A DNA stretch of 64,000 nt from an uncultured Collinsella sp. (GCA_900544095.1 UQTV01000001.1:868001-932000); one strand, 5' to 3'; positions 26,283 to 35,028 are shown, counted from the first letter of the stretch. A program made the numbers and translations. Notes: a model not told the origin generated them from the letters alone.

Positions 26283-26351
26283 GCCGGCACCTGGGGACGT
26301 TCCTTATCTGCCGGCAATCTGGGACACTCCTTGGCATAGCCCGCTCCGGCA
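26283..26351. repeat. GGGAC-loop palindromes, unit g (two adjoining hairpins)
   Basis: GCCGGCA (26283) pairs with TGCCGGC (26309) around CCTGGGGACGTTCCTTATC. The right arm can also pair with CCGGCA at 26346 around a loop containing CTGGGACACTCCTTGG. Both loops carry the GGGAC core. Confidence 0.7.
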
Positions 26352-26506
26352 ATAGATACCACTTCATAGCTCCATCACAGGTGTAGCGGCTTTGTGTGGG
26401 CGCGGCATGCGCTGATTGAGCCGCCAGTTGAGGGGCATAAAGCAGTTGAGTGAAAACGGTTTGCCCCTTTGCCGTCCGCTTGAGGATCATGTCCCCCCTT
26501 TTCCGC

Positions 26507-26544
26507 GGAAACCCCGGCAGTTGCGAAGAGCTGCCGGGGTTTCC
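26507..26544 (+). terminator. Strong hairpin upstream of gluQ
   Basis: Perfect 14-bp stem GGAAACCCCGGCAG / CTGCCGGGGTTTCC with a 10-base loop, followed by GTCGTTTG on plus. No gene ends just before it, so it may be an orphan terminator or a leader hairpin. The T tract is weak. Confidence 0.5.
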
Positions 26545-26679
26545 GTCGTTTGAGGGCTAGATTGATTGACGACGATTAAGGCGCCGAGCCGGTGGTCCGG
26601 CACGCGCAACGTGTGGCCTCAGCAACTTGCAGGCCACGGCAGCGTCTCCCCCACCACGCCCCGCGCTATACTCGTCCGC

Positions 26680-27684
26680 ATGGACATCAACGCACGCAAC
26701 ATAGCAACAACCGCCGCCGACGCGCCAACGACGCCGGCCGCTCCCGCGCCCGTCGTGGGGCGCTTCGCCCCGTCGCCCTCGGGCCGTATGCACCTGGGCA
26801 ACGTGTTCAGCTGCCTGTGCGCATGGCTTTCGGCCCGCAGCCAGGGCGGCAGCATCGTGTTACGCATTGAGGACCTGGACGATCGCTGCAAGCGCCCGGA
26901 ACTTGCCGCCCAATTGATTGACGACCTGGCCTGGCTGGGGCTGGAGTGGGACGAAGGCCCCTACTACCAGCACGACCGCCTAGACCTGTACGAGAGCGCC
27001 TTGCGCCGGCTGAAAGACGCCGGCCTCACCTATCCCTGCTTTTGCACACGCGCCGAGCTCCACGCCGCGAGTGCACCGCACGCGAGCGACGGCACGCCCA
27101 TCTACCGTGGCGCCTGCCGAAGTCTTTCGGCCGAGGAGGTGGCCCGCCGCAGCGCCCTGCGCGCCCCGGCCACACGTCTGCGCGTGCCCACCGTCGACGA
27201 CCTCGCAGACGACGTGATCGAATTTGTGGATCGCACGTACGGCGCCCAATGCGAAGCACTCGCCACCGAGTGCGGCGACTTTTTGGTGCGCCGCAGCGAC
27301 GGCGTGTTTGCCTATCAGCTAGCCGTGGTGGTCGACGACGCTGCCATGGGCGTCACCGAGGTCGTGCGCGGATGCGACCTGCTGGGGTCCACGCCGCGCC
27401 AGATCTATCTGCAGCACCTGTTGGGACTGCCCACGCCGCACTACGCACATATTCCGCTGCTCATGGCACCGGACGGCCGCCGCCTTTCCAAACGAGACCG
27501 CGATCTGGACCTGGGCGAACTCCGCGCCCGCTTTGGCACGCCCGAAGCGCTGCTGGGCTGGCTCGCCGGGCAAACGGGCATCGCGCCGGACACCACGCCG
27601 CGCTCTGCCGAGCGGCTGGTCGAGCACTTTAGCTGGGACGTCATCCGCGCGCACCGCGAGAACATCACCGTAATGGCCGAGTAG
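26680..27684 (+). CDS. gluQ: Glutamyl-Q tRNA(Asp) synthetase
   Basis: Class I synthetase-like enzyme that charges glutamate onto queuosine-34 of tRNA-Asp. 334 residues, with the GlxRS catalytic core but no anticodon-binding domain. VGRFAPSPSGRMHLGNVFS is the HIGH region, PCFCTRAELH with a later GAC supplies the Cys of the zinc site, and RRLSKRDRDLDLG is the KMSKS region. About 25 low-complexity Ala/Thr/Pro residues precede the core. I chose the ATG at 26680. The length and truncation distinguish it from GltX. Confidence 0.9.
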   Translation: MDINARNIATTAADAPTTPAAPAPVVGRFAPSPSGRMHLGNVFSCLCAWLSARSQGGSIVLRIEDLDDRCKRPELAAQLIDDLAWLGLEWDEGPYYQHDRLDLYESALRRLKDAGLTYPCFCTRAELHAASAPHASDGTPIYRGACRSLSAEEVARRSALRAPATRLRVPTVDDLADDVIEFVDRTYGAQCEALATECGDFLVRRSDGVFAYQLAVVVDDAAMGVTEVVRGCDLLGSTPRQIYLQHLLGLPTPHYAHIPLLMAPDGRRLSKRDRDLDLGELRARFGTPEALLGWLAGQTGIAPDTTPRSAERLVEHFSWDVIRAHRENITVMAE

Positions 27685-27708
27685 TCAAACGCCCTGCCCC
27701 CTTCACTA

Positions 27709-27720
27709 CCCCCCCCCCCC
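27709..27720 (+). repeat. Run of 12 cytosines
   Basis: Mononucleotide C tract between the gluQ stop and the toxin-antitoxin promoter region. Such tracts slip easily in replication; here it lies outside any gene. Confidence 0.85.
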
Positions 27721-27748
27721 GACGAGTGCGTAATTCTGTATCTTGTTA

Positions 27749-27769
27749 TGTACGGAATAGTTCCGTACA
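27749..27769. promoter_or_regulatory. Operator palindrome of the tacA-tacT pair
   Basis: Perfect 9-bp arms TGTACGGAA / TTCCGTACA with spacer TAG, ending 22 nt before the tacA ATG. It is placed where an RHH antitoxin or antitoxin-toxin complex would bind for autorepression. Confidence 0.75.
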
Positions 27770-27791
27770 ATGATGCAAAGGAGGTTTTACC

Positions 27792-28058
27792 ATGCCAACG
27801 ATTGAGAAACAGCGCCGTATGGATCTAAGGCTGACCGAGCGTCAACGCCTTACTTACGAGCGCGCCGCGGCCTTGCGCGGGCAAACTCTCACCCAATGGG
27901 CCACGGCTCACCTTGACGAGAGCTCCGCACGTGACATCGCCGAGGCGTCAACAACCTATCTTTCTCCTGATGGTTTTGATGCATTTTGCGAAATGCTCGA
28001 CTCACCCATGCCCCAAGCCGCAAAAGCGTTGCTCGACCGTAAAGCGATTTGGGAATGA
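27792..28058 (+). CDS. DUF1778/TacA-type antitoxin
   Basis: 88 residues. The N-terminal ribbon-helix-helix (RMDLRLTERQRLTYERAAALRGQTLTQWA) binds DNA in this family, and the C-terminal tail neutralises the acetyltransferase toxin. AAAGGAGG precedes the ATG. Its stop overlaps the toxin start by 4 bases (ATGA), so translation is coupled. Confidence 0.9.
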   Translation: MPTIEKQRRMDLRLTERQRLTYERAAALRGQTLTQWATAHLDESSARDIAEASTTYLSPDGFDAFCEMLDSPMPQAAKALLDRKAIWE

Positions 28059-28528
28059 GCACGTTTACCAAGCCCGTTCAACTCCCCGTTGGTCAAGGCA
28101 TCGAGGCTTTCCACTGCGGTAATACCCTTGTAGACGGATGGGCTAAAAACAGATCAGCCTCGGCGCGAAGAAGAGGGTCGGCGGTTATATACGCATCGTA
28201 TTACGACGGCGCAGTCGCCGGGTTCTATACGCTATGTACGCACTCCGTAGCTCGCGAAAATGTTGACGGAGGATGGTTCGTTCGGAACTCCCCCTCCCAA
28301 GTTCCCGCAGTGTTGCTTGGAATGATGGGGGTTGATGAGAAATTCAAGGGGCTTGGTCTGGGAGCATCGTTGCTCAAAGATGCCATCGAAAACGCCTTAA
28401 AAATTTCTGCCCTAGCGGGAGCGCGAGCTTTGGTTGTCGATCCAGTAGATGATGAGGCGGCAGCGTTCTATGCGCATTTCGGCTTTGCAGCCCTACCCGG
28501 CACCAACCGAATGGCGTTGAAACTCTAG
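28055..28528 (+). CDS. TacT-type GNAT toxin
   Basis: 157 residues. Toxins of this type acetylate the amino group of charged tRNAs and stop translation. LLGMMGVDEKFKGLGLGASLLKDA is split around the acetyl-CoA loop with its G-x-G-x-G/A pattern, and DDEAAAFYAHFGF matches the conserved tyrosine region near the C-terminus. I chose the ATG at 28055, which overlaps the antitoxin stop. Confidence 0.9.
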   Translation: MSTFTKPVQLPVGQGIEAFHCGNTLVDGWAKNRSASARRRGSAVIYASYYDGAVAGFYTLCTHSVARENVDGGWFVRNSPSQVPAVLLGMMGVDEKFKGLGLGASLLKDAIENALKISALAGARALVVDPVDDEAAAFYAHFGFAALPGTNRMALKL

Positions 28529-28567
28529 ACCGCCAGCAGCATCCCCTCCAGCTCCCAGTATGTCTTA

Positions 28568-28611
28568 AGTTACCCTACAGATAATGACTATTGCCAAAAT
28601 GTAGGGTAACT
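28568..28611. repeat. Perfect 12-bp inverted repeat
   Basis: AGTTACCCTACA and TGTAGGGTAACT around a 20-base spacer, between the tacT stop and the first phosphoesterase stop. No T tract; it may be a weak terminator or a mobile-repeat remnant. Confidence 0.55.
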
Positions 28612-28649
28612 ACCCAAGGCATCATACGAAGAGCTCGCTATGCCTGCCC

Positions 28650-29375
28650 CTACGCAACGTCCCAGGGCTGGAGCTCGCCGCCCAGGCGAACGATGCAGTC
28701 GTAGAGCACGGTGTGGCGCTCGGCCGGGTTGGCATCCCGATGAAAATGCCCGTAGTACCAGCGCTTGTAGTCCAAGCGATCTTCCAGCTCGTCGAAAAAT
28801 GCCGTAAGCCGATCGACAGCTGGATAATTCCAGCCAGGTGCCGGATAGAGCGTGGGCGAGAGCATGCGCGTGGAGCAGGTGTGGGTGATCACGTAGTCGA
28901 CCTTCCAGCCCACGCTATCGAGCTTTGCCCGCGCCTCCTCAAAGTTGCGCTCGCCCGGCAGCTCCTGCGGCCACCAGCTGGAATACGGGATGCGGTATTC
29001 CTTGTCCACACTCGTGGCGCCGCCCATGGTAAAGATCGTCGACCCACCGAGCTCAAAAACCTCGCCGCGCGTCAGGCGCCGTATAGGCGAGGTGTCCGAC
29101 AGGCGTTGCGTCAGTCCACCGTGCCACAACTCCAGGGGGCGCTCCGCCCAATGGTCGTAGCGTTCGTGGTTGCCGTCGACGAACAGCACGGTATAGGGGC
29201 GCGACTCCAGCCAGGCGATATCGGCGCATTCCTCGGCAGAAAAATCCCACGGAAAGCCAAAGTCTCCCGCGATAATCAGATAGTCGTCGCTCGTCAGACT
29301 ATCCCCAAGCTCCCAGTCGCGGAGCTTTTGCATGTCGATGCCACCGTGGACATCACCCGTCACATAAACCGTCAT
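28650..29375 (-). CDS. Calcineurin-like metallophosphoesterase (1)
   Basis: 241 residues. The dinuclear-metal motifs are in order: VTGDVHGG, IIAGDFGFPWD, VDGNHERYD, YVITHTC and YYGHFHRD. The substrate is not predictable. It overlaps the upstream phosphoesterase gene by 4 bases (ATGA) and is clearly homologous to the one at 30059, sharing GDVHG, RGEVFE/D and the VGWKVDYV stretch. Confidence 0.9.
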   Translation of the reverse strand: MTVYVTGDVHGGIDMQKLRDWELGDSLTSDDYLIIAGDFGFPWDFSAEECADIAWLESRPYTVLFVDGNHERYDHWAERPLELWHGGLTQRLSDTSPIRRLTRGEVFELGGSTIFTMGGATSVDKEYRIPYSSWWPQELPGERNFEEARAKLDSVGWKVDYVITHTCSTRMLSPTLYPAPGWNYPAVDRLTAFFDELEDRLDYKRWYYGHFHRDANPAERHTVLYDCIVRLGGELQPWDVA

Positions 29376-30010
29376 CGGATCACCACTTCCCTCTTATAGG
29401 CTTCGAGATCGTGCTCGATCTGCTCGTCGCCCGTGGCGTTGACCCACCACGGCCATTTAACGCAACACGCCGGCTCGTCGACCTGCGCAAACCACGACTT
29501 GAGCTCCTCCAGGCTCACCGGGGCGTAGCCGTTGGCGTCCACGCCCACGTCATAGCGCAGCAGCCCCTGCCTAAGGTTGAACGTGTTGTACGCGCCGCCG
29601 CAGCTGTGGATATGTCCGTGAAGATGCCAGCCGCCGTGCGACATGCCTTGCCAGTCGACCATGGGATAGTGGCTCAGCACGATTTTTTGGCGGTCGATCT
29701 TGAGCACACAAATGGGCGGCTCGACGATAAAAGCATCCGCCACCGCAGGCTGCGTCCAGTCTTTGTCGTGGTTGCCAGGCAGCAGATGGACGTGCTTGCA
29801 TGCAATGCTCTTACGCAGCTCGTAGGCGTCTTGCACCGTCATCTTAAAGCTGAAGTCGCCCAGAATATAAAGCTCGTCGTCTAAAGCGACCTTGCTATTA
29901 ATGTTGGCGACCATGGCGTCGTTCATCTGCGCACCAGTCGACCAAGGCCTGTCGGCGAGCCGCAGCATGTTCTCGTGTCCAAAGTGGGTATCGCTGGTAA
30001 ACCAGATCAT
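29372..30010 (-). CDS. Calcineurin-like metallophosphoesterase (2)
   Basis: 212 residues with FTSDTHFGHENML, LGDFSF, LPGNHDKDW, VLSHYPM and LHGHIHS metal-site motifs. It belongs to a different branch (short, cytosolic phosphoesterases often near phage or plasmid genes) from its two neighbours. TTAGGAGG precedes the ATG. Middle gene of a three-gene run. Confidence 0.9.
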   Translation of the reverse strand: MIWFTSDTHFGHENMLRLADRPWSTGAQMNDAMVANINSKVALDDELYILGDFSFKMTVQDAYELRKSIACKHVHLLPGNHDKDWTQPAVADAFIVEPPICVLKIDRQKIVLSHYPMVDWQGMSHGGWHLHGHIHSCGGAYNTFNLRQGLLRYDVGVDANGYAPVSLEELKSWFAQVDEPACCVKWPWWVNATGDEQIEHDLEAYKREVVIR

Positions 30011-30058
30011 GGGAACCTCCTAACGCTGTTGCCCAGAATTTCCACTCGCCGCCCCACC

Positions 30059-30775
30059 CTACTCATCGGTGCATCGCGCCTCAATCGGCACGATATCTTG
30101 GTAGATCAGGCGATGCTTGTCGTCGCGCCATTCATCGTCATGGTAATGGCCAAAGAACCAGGTGCGGTAGTCGAGTCGCCCGTCGAGCTCGCCCAAAAAG
30201 GCCTGCAGCGAATCGTCGTAGAACTCGCGATTGCACTCCATGCACAGCTCGTCTGCCAAATCGACCGGCGCCTCGTGAGTCACAACATAGTCGACCTTCC
30301 AGCCCACACGATCGAGCGAGGCGCGACAGTATTCCATCTCGCTCTCACTCGGCATTTCCTCGGGCCACCACGTCTTTCCCTCCCGGCGCCACTGTTTGTC
30401 ATGGCTCGCGGCGCCACCCATGGCGAGCACCGTGTTCCCCGCGATGTCGAACACCTCTCCGCGCATCAGGTGCAGCACATGCGGGCGAACCTCGTGAACG
30501 AGGCCCCCGTTCCACTCTCGGATCGGCAGCCCCGCCAGCAGATGATAGTTCTCGTGATTGCCGTCGACAAAACACGTAGTCCAGGGCTTGGACTCAAACC
30601 AGTCGAGCCAGTATTTGTCGGTGTTTGAGCCACTCCATATAAAGCCAAAGTCGCCGGCAACGATCACCACGTCATCGCGCGTCAGCGTACGGCCCAATGG
30701 CCAAACGCGCGACGAGAAGCGGCTCGCCCCGTACTCGGCAACACCGTGAACGTCTCCGGTAACGAAAATGGACAT
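30059..30775 (-). CDS. Calcineurin-like metallophosphoesterase (3)
   Basis: 238 residues; motifs VTGDVHGV, VAGDFGFIW, VDGNHENYH, YVVTHEAP and FFGHYHDD. Paralogue of the 28650 gene. GGAGG lies 9 nt before the ATG. First gene of the phosphoesterase run, 48 nt upstream of the second. Confidence 0.9.
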   Translation of the reverse strand: MSIFVTGDVHGVAEYGASRFSSRVWPLGRTLTRDDVVIVAGDFGFIWSGSNTDKYWLDWFESKPWTTCFVDGNHENYHLLAGLPIREWNGGLVHEVRPHVLHLMRGEVFDIAGNTVLAMGGAASHDKQWRREGKTWWPEEMPSESEMEYCRASLDRVGWKVDYVVTHEAPVDLADELCMECNREFYDDSLQAFLGELDGRLDYRTWFFGHYHDDEWRDDKHRLIYQDIVPIEARCTDE

Positions 30776-30853
30776 TAAGCGGCACCTCCGTGCTGTGCGA
30801 CTCTAGACAAATCGATGGCAGAAATTGCGGATCAGCCCCGGCATCCGCACCCC

Positions 30854-31270
30854 TTAGGGCTTACCCCTCGTTCTTCCATCCAAACGGATCAAACACCCAA
30901 AAAACCAGATCGAGCACACTGTTGGCGGGCAGCATGTTGGGCAGGGCGTCTTGCCTCGCTTGAGTGCGGTTGCCAATGGCACGCTCGTTTTAATGGCGTT
31001 TCGGGACAAGTTTTTGCATCCCGCAGAACGGTGGTAAATCTTGCCGTTCTTGGTGACGGTTACCTTGATTTTTGAGGTATCCACACTGCGGGGCTCGATG
31101 GGCGCGGTCGCTTCTCGATGAGCCGACGCTGTTTTCCAAGGCTTGCCTCTCGAAAAACCAGAGTCGCGGAATCGATTGATATAGCTGTCGAAACATCCAT
31201 CGAACAGCAACCCCGTTGCCAGGCCCGCCATGAATCCGCAGGCGATCGCGGCCTCTCCTCTAATTTGCAT
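30854..31270 (-). CDS. Small membrane-anchored protein with Cys-rich metal-binding-like tail
   Basis: 138 residues. A weak hydrophobic N-terminal segment (AIACGFMAGLATGLLF) and a basic linker precede a C-terminal motif KIYHRSAGCKNL...AL.RGKTPCPTC. This H..GC...A...G..PC..C pattern is a zinc-binding-like module often seen at the ends of surface and nuclease proteins. AAGGAGG precedes the ATG. It lies on the same strand, between the phosphoesterases and the large surface protein. Function unknown. Confidence 0.7.
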   Translation of the reverse strand: MQIRGEAAIACGFMAGLATGLLFDGCFDSYINRFRDSGFSRGKPWKTASAHREATAPIEPRSVDTSKIKVTVTKNGKIYHRSAGCKNLSRNAIKTSVPLATALKRGKTPCPTCCPPTVCSIWFFGCLIRLDGRTRGKP

Positions 31271-31366
31271 ATATCCCTCCTTAATCAATCTTGAAGAAAA
31301 AGGCGGCGCGCGCCGCAGAGCCCATGCCCCTGCGGTGCGCGCCAAAAACAGCGCGCTTCCCTGTCC

Positions 31367-34300
31367 CTAACGGATCAGCTGGCGGCGCTTATCGGACAGG
31401 AATACGCCGGCGGCCACCAGGACCGTGCCGCCGATCACGAAGGTCTCACCCAGCAGCTCGGACGCATCGCCCGTGGCGGGCATCGCCGTCTGCCAAGTCG
31501 TGGCCTCGGTCTTTGCCTCCGCATGCTTGGCCTGGTACGTCACTTGCGTGACGGGCTGGGTCTGCTCGCCGTTTCCGCGGTCGGCGGCCTCTTGGCGAGC
31601 GATCTCGGCGTTAAGCTCGGCAATAGCCTGGTCGAGCTCGACCTTGGCGGCGGTGTAGTTGGCGAGCGCCTCCAAGTATGCCGGCGCCACGGCATCCGTC
31701 GCAGCCACGGCGGCATCGAGCTCGGCCTTGGCGGTCGCGGCACGCTCGGCGACATCGTGGGCCGCAGCGATCTTGGCGTTGAGCGCCTCGTCCGCATCGT
31801 CAGTGCTGCCGTTGACAATGGCTTCGGCAAGATTGATTCTGCGCAGGCGGTCAACCGCGGCGGCAGAGGCGTCGCGGGCGGCAGTCGCATCCGCCACGGC
31901 ATCGTCAGCCTCCACCACGTCATACTCGGCATCGCTCACGGCCATCGCCGCTGCATCGAGCGCGGCATCGGCAATCGCTTTGTCCCCAGTGGCCTTGGCA
32001 AGTGCTGTGGCGGCATTCTTAAGCTGAGAGGCGCGGGCGGCAGCTGCATCAGATTTTGCCTGAGCCGTTGCCACGACGGCATCGGCATCGCTTACAGCCC
32101 GCTGCGCCATATCGAGCTCCGCCTGAGCGTCAGCAGCATCGATATCTGCCTGATTGGCATCGCCTTGGGCAACAGCGAGCTCAGCCTCCGCTTCGCGCTG
32201 ATTGGCACGGGCGTCTTCGAGCACAGACGATGCCGCATCAAACGCACGCTGAGCAGTGACGATATCGGCTGAGTACGCCGCCAGCTCATCCTGAGCCGCG
32301 GCAAGTGCATCCTGCTTGTCGCCAACGCCGGCACGAGCGGCGTCCAGCGCGCGCTTGGCAGCAGCCACCTTGCCCTTGGCAATGTCGAGCTCGCCAGACT
32401 TGGCGGCCACGGCGTCCTGCGCTGCCGCAACAGCGTCGTTGGCAGCGCTCAAATCGGCGCGAGCATCGCTGACGGCACGCGCGGCGGCGTCAGCTGCAGC
32501 CTGCTTTTGCGCCACGGCGGCCTGGGCTTCCGAGACCTTGGTGGCCGCGGCATCGATGTTGGCGGCAGCGCGCTCAACCTGGGCTTGCTTTGCCGCAGCG
32601 GTTTGCGATGCTGCGTCCACCTTGTTGCCGGCATCGTTGGCAACGCCCTGCGCCGCAGTAAGCTCCTTGCGCGCCGCATCCACGCCTTGCTCGGGATTTG
32701 CCAAAGAGTCGCACCACGCGTTCAACGCAACCTCATACTCAGCAACCGTCATCGGATTGACGTTGTACGGCTCGTACCATCGACCAGAATATACGAATGT
32801 CTGCGCCTGCGTGCTCCGACCGTACAGCGTCCCACGCGTGCAAACGCCCATGCCCGTCACGGTGTAGCTGGGATCGATTACGTTGATGTAATGGCCGACC
32901 GAATCACCATGCTTCGCGGCGTAGGTATCAATCTCGGAACTATGCGCCGTATAAAAATCGTAAGCGGCCTTTCCCGTAAGGCCCGTCGCGCCCAGCGAGG
33001 CGGCAGCAGCGTCAAAGACGGCCTTCTCCTGATCGACCCACTGCTTAAACGGATTGCTTCCGTAGTTCCACGCCACATTCTCGCCCACGTTAAACTGCTG
33101 AGCGTGCGCGACCTTCGTATCGGAGAAGTTCGCATCGGCAATGGCGGTCGCCATCATGGCATACGTCACCTTGAGCTCACCCAGGCCAACGCTCGCGCGA
33201 TACTCGTTGCACGCCTTGAGCCACACGACCGCCTGCTTCATGTTGGCCAGGCTCGTCGCATCGGCCTCCTCGCCCACCTTGTTGTAGCTAGCGAGTTTGC
33301 AGTTGAGGATGATATCTGCCGCGTCGTTGGCGCCCACGCCCTTAAAGAACGCGATAGCACCCTGGCGGTAGTTCTCCGCCGATGCATTCGCCGTTGCCTG
33401 AGCGGCATCGAGCTTGGCCTGGGCCTGAGCCACAGCCTGGTCGGCCTGCTGCTTTTGAGCCGTCGCCTGATCGAGCGCCTTGTCGGCAGCGTCTTTCTCG
33501 TCCTTTGCTGCCGAAAGCTTGGCCTGGGCATCGGCCAGCTCCGTGAGCGCGGAGGCATGATCGGTCTTGGCCTGGTCGAGGGCGGCGTCGGCTGCTGTCT
33601 TGGCGGCAACAGCGGCACCCAGCTTGGACTGGGCTTCGGCAGCGACCTGTTGCTGATCGGCAACTGCCTGCTGTGCAGTCTGCACCTCGCCCTCGGCGGC
33701 ACTCACCTCTTGCTCGGCAGCAGCAAGCTCATCCTCGCGCTGCGACTGCGTGGCCTTGGCGGCCGCCAGCGCCTCGGACGCAGCGTTTACCTTTGCCTTA
33801 GCGTCCTCGTACTCCGGGCCCGCAGCGCCCTGCTCGGCTCGATCCAGATCGGCCTTGGCCGCGTCATAGCTCGCCCGTGCGGCGTCCACGTCCGCATCTG
33901 CCGCGGTCTTTGCCTGCTGAGCTGCCGAAAGCTTGACCTGCGTATCCTGCTGCTTGGCAGCGGCGTCATCGGCGGCAGCCTGAGCATCCGAGAGCCTGGT
34001 CTGCGCATCTTCGGCCTGTTGCTTTGCCTGCTCCAAATCGATCGCCGCCTGCTCTGCGGCAGCCTGGGCGGCGGCTACGGCCTCGGGCGTGGCATCGGAT
34101 GCAGCGGCCTGTGCGGCCTCGAGCGCAGACTGGGCATCGCTTGCCGCCTTCCGGGCGGCAGTCAGGGCTTCGTCCTTGTCCGTCAGGTTCTTCTTGGCGG
34201 CATCGAGCGCAGCCTGAGCGTCCTCAAGCGTCTTGACATCCAAATCGGCCTTGTCTTGCGCAGCGCCCAGCTGCTTTTCCAGCTCGGCCGAGGCAGCAGA

Positions 34301-34711
34301 GGCCGCGCTATCGCTTGCACCGCGGGCCGCGTCATAGGCGCCCTGCGCCCGCTGCTGGTTGGCGGCAGCGGCATCGTAGGGAGCAGCAGCCGCTTCCAGA
34401 TCGGCCTTGGCAGCAGCAGCTTTGGCACGCGCCGCATCAACTGCAGCCTGCAGGTCGGCGACCTTTTGCGCCGCAGACACAGCACCCGCGCCAGCACCGG
34501 CGACCGCAGCGCTCGTCAGCGGCGACATCACCGCAGCCGTTGCGCCCGCAGCGCCAATGCCATCCGCACCCTGCGCCGCCGCGGCCAGGGGCGACAGCAG
34601 CGAGCCGCCCGTCATGGCAATCGTCGCCGCAGCAACTGTCGCCACGCGTCCAGCCGCCTTGGCCTTACCCAAAGCCTTGCCGTTCATGTCCTTATTCATG
34701 TTCTTGCTCAT
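31367..34711 (-). CDS. Large coiled-coil surface protein with CAP/SCP-like domain and MPATG anchor
   Basis: 1114 residues. The N-terminal signal region runs to about residue 45 (SLLSPLAAAAQG). Two long Ala/Asp/Gln/Lys-rich heptad-like coiled-coil arms (about 60-440 and 700-1050) flank a CAP/SCP-like domain (about 460-690) with NEYRASVGLGELKVTYAMMA, KVAHAQQFNVGENVAW and VGHYINVIDPSYTVTGMGVC. The C-terminus has the sortase-type signal MPATGD, a hydrophobic helix and the basic tail DKRRQLIR. I chose the ATG at 34711 (AAGGAA upstream). Probably a cell-wall-anchored adhesin-like or spacer protein. The MPATG variant replaces LPxTG. Confidence 0.88.
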   Translation of the reverse strand: MSKNMNKDMNGKALGKAKAAGRVATVAAATIAMTGGSLLSPLAAAAQGADGIGAAGATAAVMSPLTSAAVAGAGAGAVSAAQKVADLQAAVDAARAKAAAAKADLEAAAAPYDAAAANQQRAQGAYDAARGASDSAASAASAELEKQLGAAQDKADLDVKTLEDAQAALDAAKKNLTDKDEALTAARKAASDAQSALEAAQAAASDATPEAVAAAQAAAEQAAIDLEQAKQQAEDAQTRLSDAQAAADDAAAKQQDTQVKLSAAQQAKTAADADVDAARASYDAAKADLDRAEQGAAGPEYEDAKAKVNAASEALAAAKATQSQREDELAAAEQEVSAAEGEVQTAQQAVADQQQVAAEAQSKLGAAVAAKTAADAALDQAKTDHASALTELADAQAKLSAAKDEKDAADKALDQATAQKQQADQAVAQAQAKLDAAQATANASAENYRQGAIAFFKGVGANDAADIILNCKLASYNKVGEEADATSLANMKQAVVWLKACNEYRASVGLGELKVTYAMMATAIADANFSDTKVAHAQQFNVGENVAWNYGSNPFKQWVDQEKAVFDAAAASLGATGLTGKAAYDFYTAHSSEIDTYAAKHGDSVGHYINVIDPSYTVTGMGVCTRGTLYGRSTQAQTFVYSGRWYEPYNVNPMTVAEYEVALNAWCDSLANPEQGVDAARKELTAAQGVANDAGNKVDAASQTAAAKQAQVERAAANIDAAATKVSEAQAAVAQKQAAADAAARAVSDARADLSAANDAVAAAQDAVAAKSGELDIAKGKVAAAKRALDAARAGVGDKQDALAAAQDELAAYSADIVTAQRAFDAASSVLEDARANQREAEAELAVAQGDANQADIDAADAQAELDMAQRAVSDADAVVATAQAKSDAAAARASQLKNAATALAKATGDKAIADAALDAAAMAVSDAEYDVVEADDAVADATAARDASAAAVDRLRRINLAEAIVNGSTDDADEALNAKIAAAHDVAERAATAKAELDAAVAATDAVAPAYLEALANYTAAKVELDQAIAELNAEIARQEAADRGNGEQTQPVTQVTYQAKHAEAKTEATTWQTAMPATGDASELLGETFVIGGTVLVAAGVFLSDKRRQLIR

Positions 34712-34797
34712 TGCCGATTCCTTCCCACGGTGAGCCGTTGTTTGCCACAGATAGTCGATCCAACTTGCCCCATTAAAAAGAGGTGATAACGGGGTAA

Positions 34798-35028
34798 TTA
34801 AATTGAGCGATTTGAATCGCGGCGAACCTGGCATTCGCAAAAGCCAAACTCATAGTTCCGCTCGCGCTCAATCTCATCCAAATACTCGAGATCTTCGCCA
34901 CTTGGCGCCTCTTCACCTAGGCATACAGGCCAGTTCTCTGTGCGAGAACGGTCAGTACGGCCATAAATGGTCTCGAGATTAATGAAATCGATATTGCCGT
35001 TGTTAAAGGAGAAATTGCTGGTGCTCAT
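34798..35028 (-). CDS. Hypothetical small protein
   Basis: 76 residues from the ATG at 35028 (MSTSNFSFNNGNIDFINLET); an ATG at 35088 would give 96. Neither start has a strong ribosome-binding site. It is acidic in the middle (EEAPSGEDLEYLDEIERE), has a CxC near the end, and has lower GC than its neighbours. It may be a real accessory gene or chance. Confidence 0.4.
   Translation of the reverse strand: MSTSNFSFNNGNIDFINLETIYGRTDRSRTENWPVCLGEEAPSGEDLEYLDEIERERNYEFGFCECQVRRDSNRSI

Larger units (their letters stand above)
26170..26679. other. Divergent intergenic region upstream of gluQ
   Basis: 510 bases between the DUF2207 gene (minus) and gluQ (plus). It holds two GGGAC-type palindromes (26283-26351) and a strong hairpin (26507-26544). 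In-frame codons upstream of 26680 do not look like part of gluQ. Confidence 0.6.

Noticed and set aside
9695..26351. GGGAC-loop palindromes as a CRISPR array or integron sites
   Set aside because: Units are scattered singly or in pairs, without spacers of constant length, cas genes or an integrase.
26507..26544. T-box or other riboswitch in front of gluQ
   Set aside because: Only one simple hairpin is present; no specifier loop, T-box sequence or antiterminator could be drawn.
32507..34786. 759-codon plus-strand ORF opposite the surface protein
   Set aside because: Mirror of the Ala-rich coiled-coil codons; the repeated Leu/Gly/Arg pattern follows from the complementary strand.
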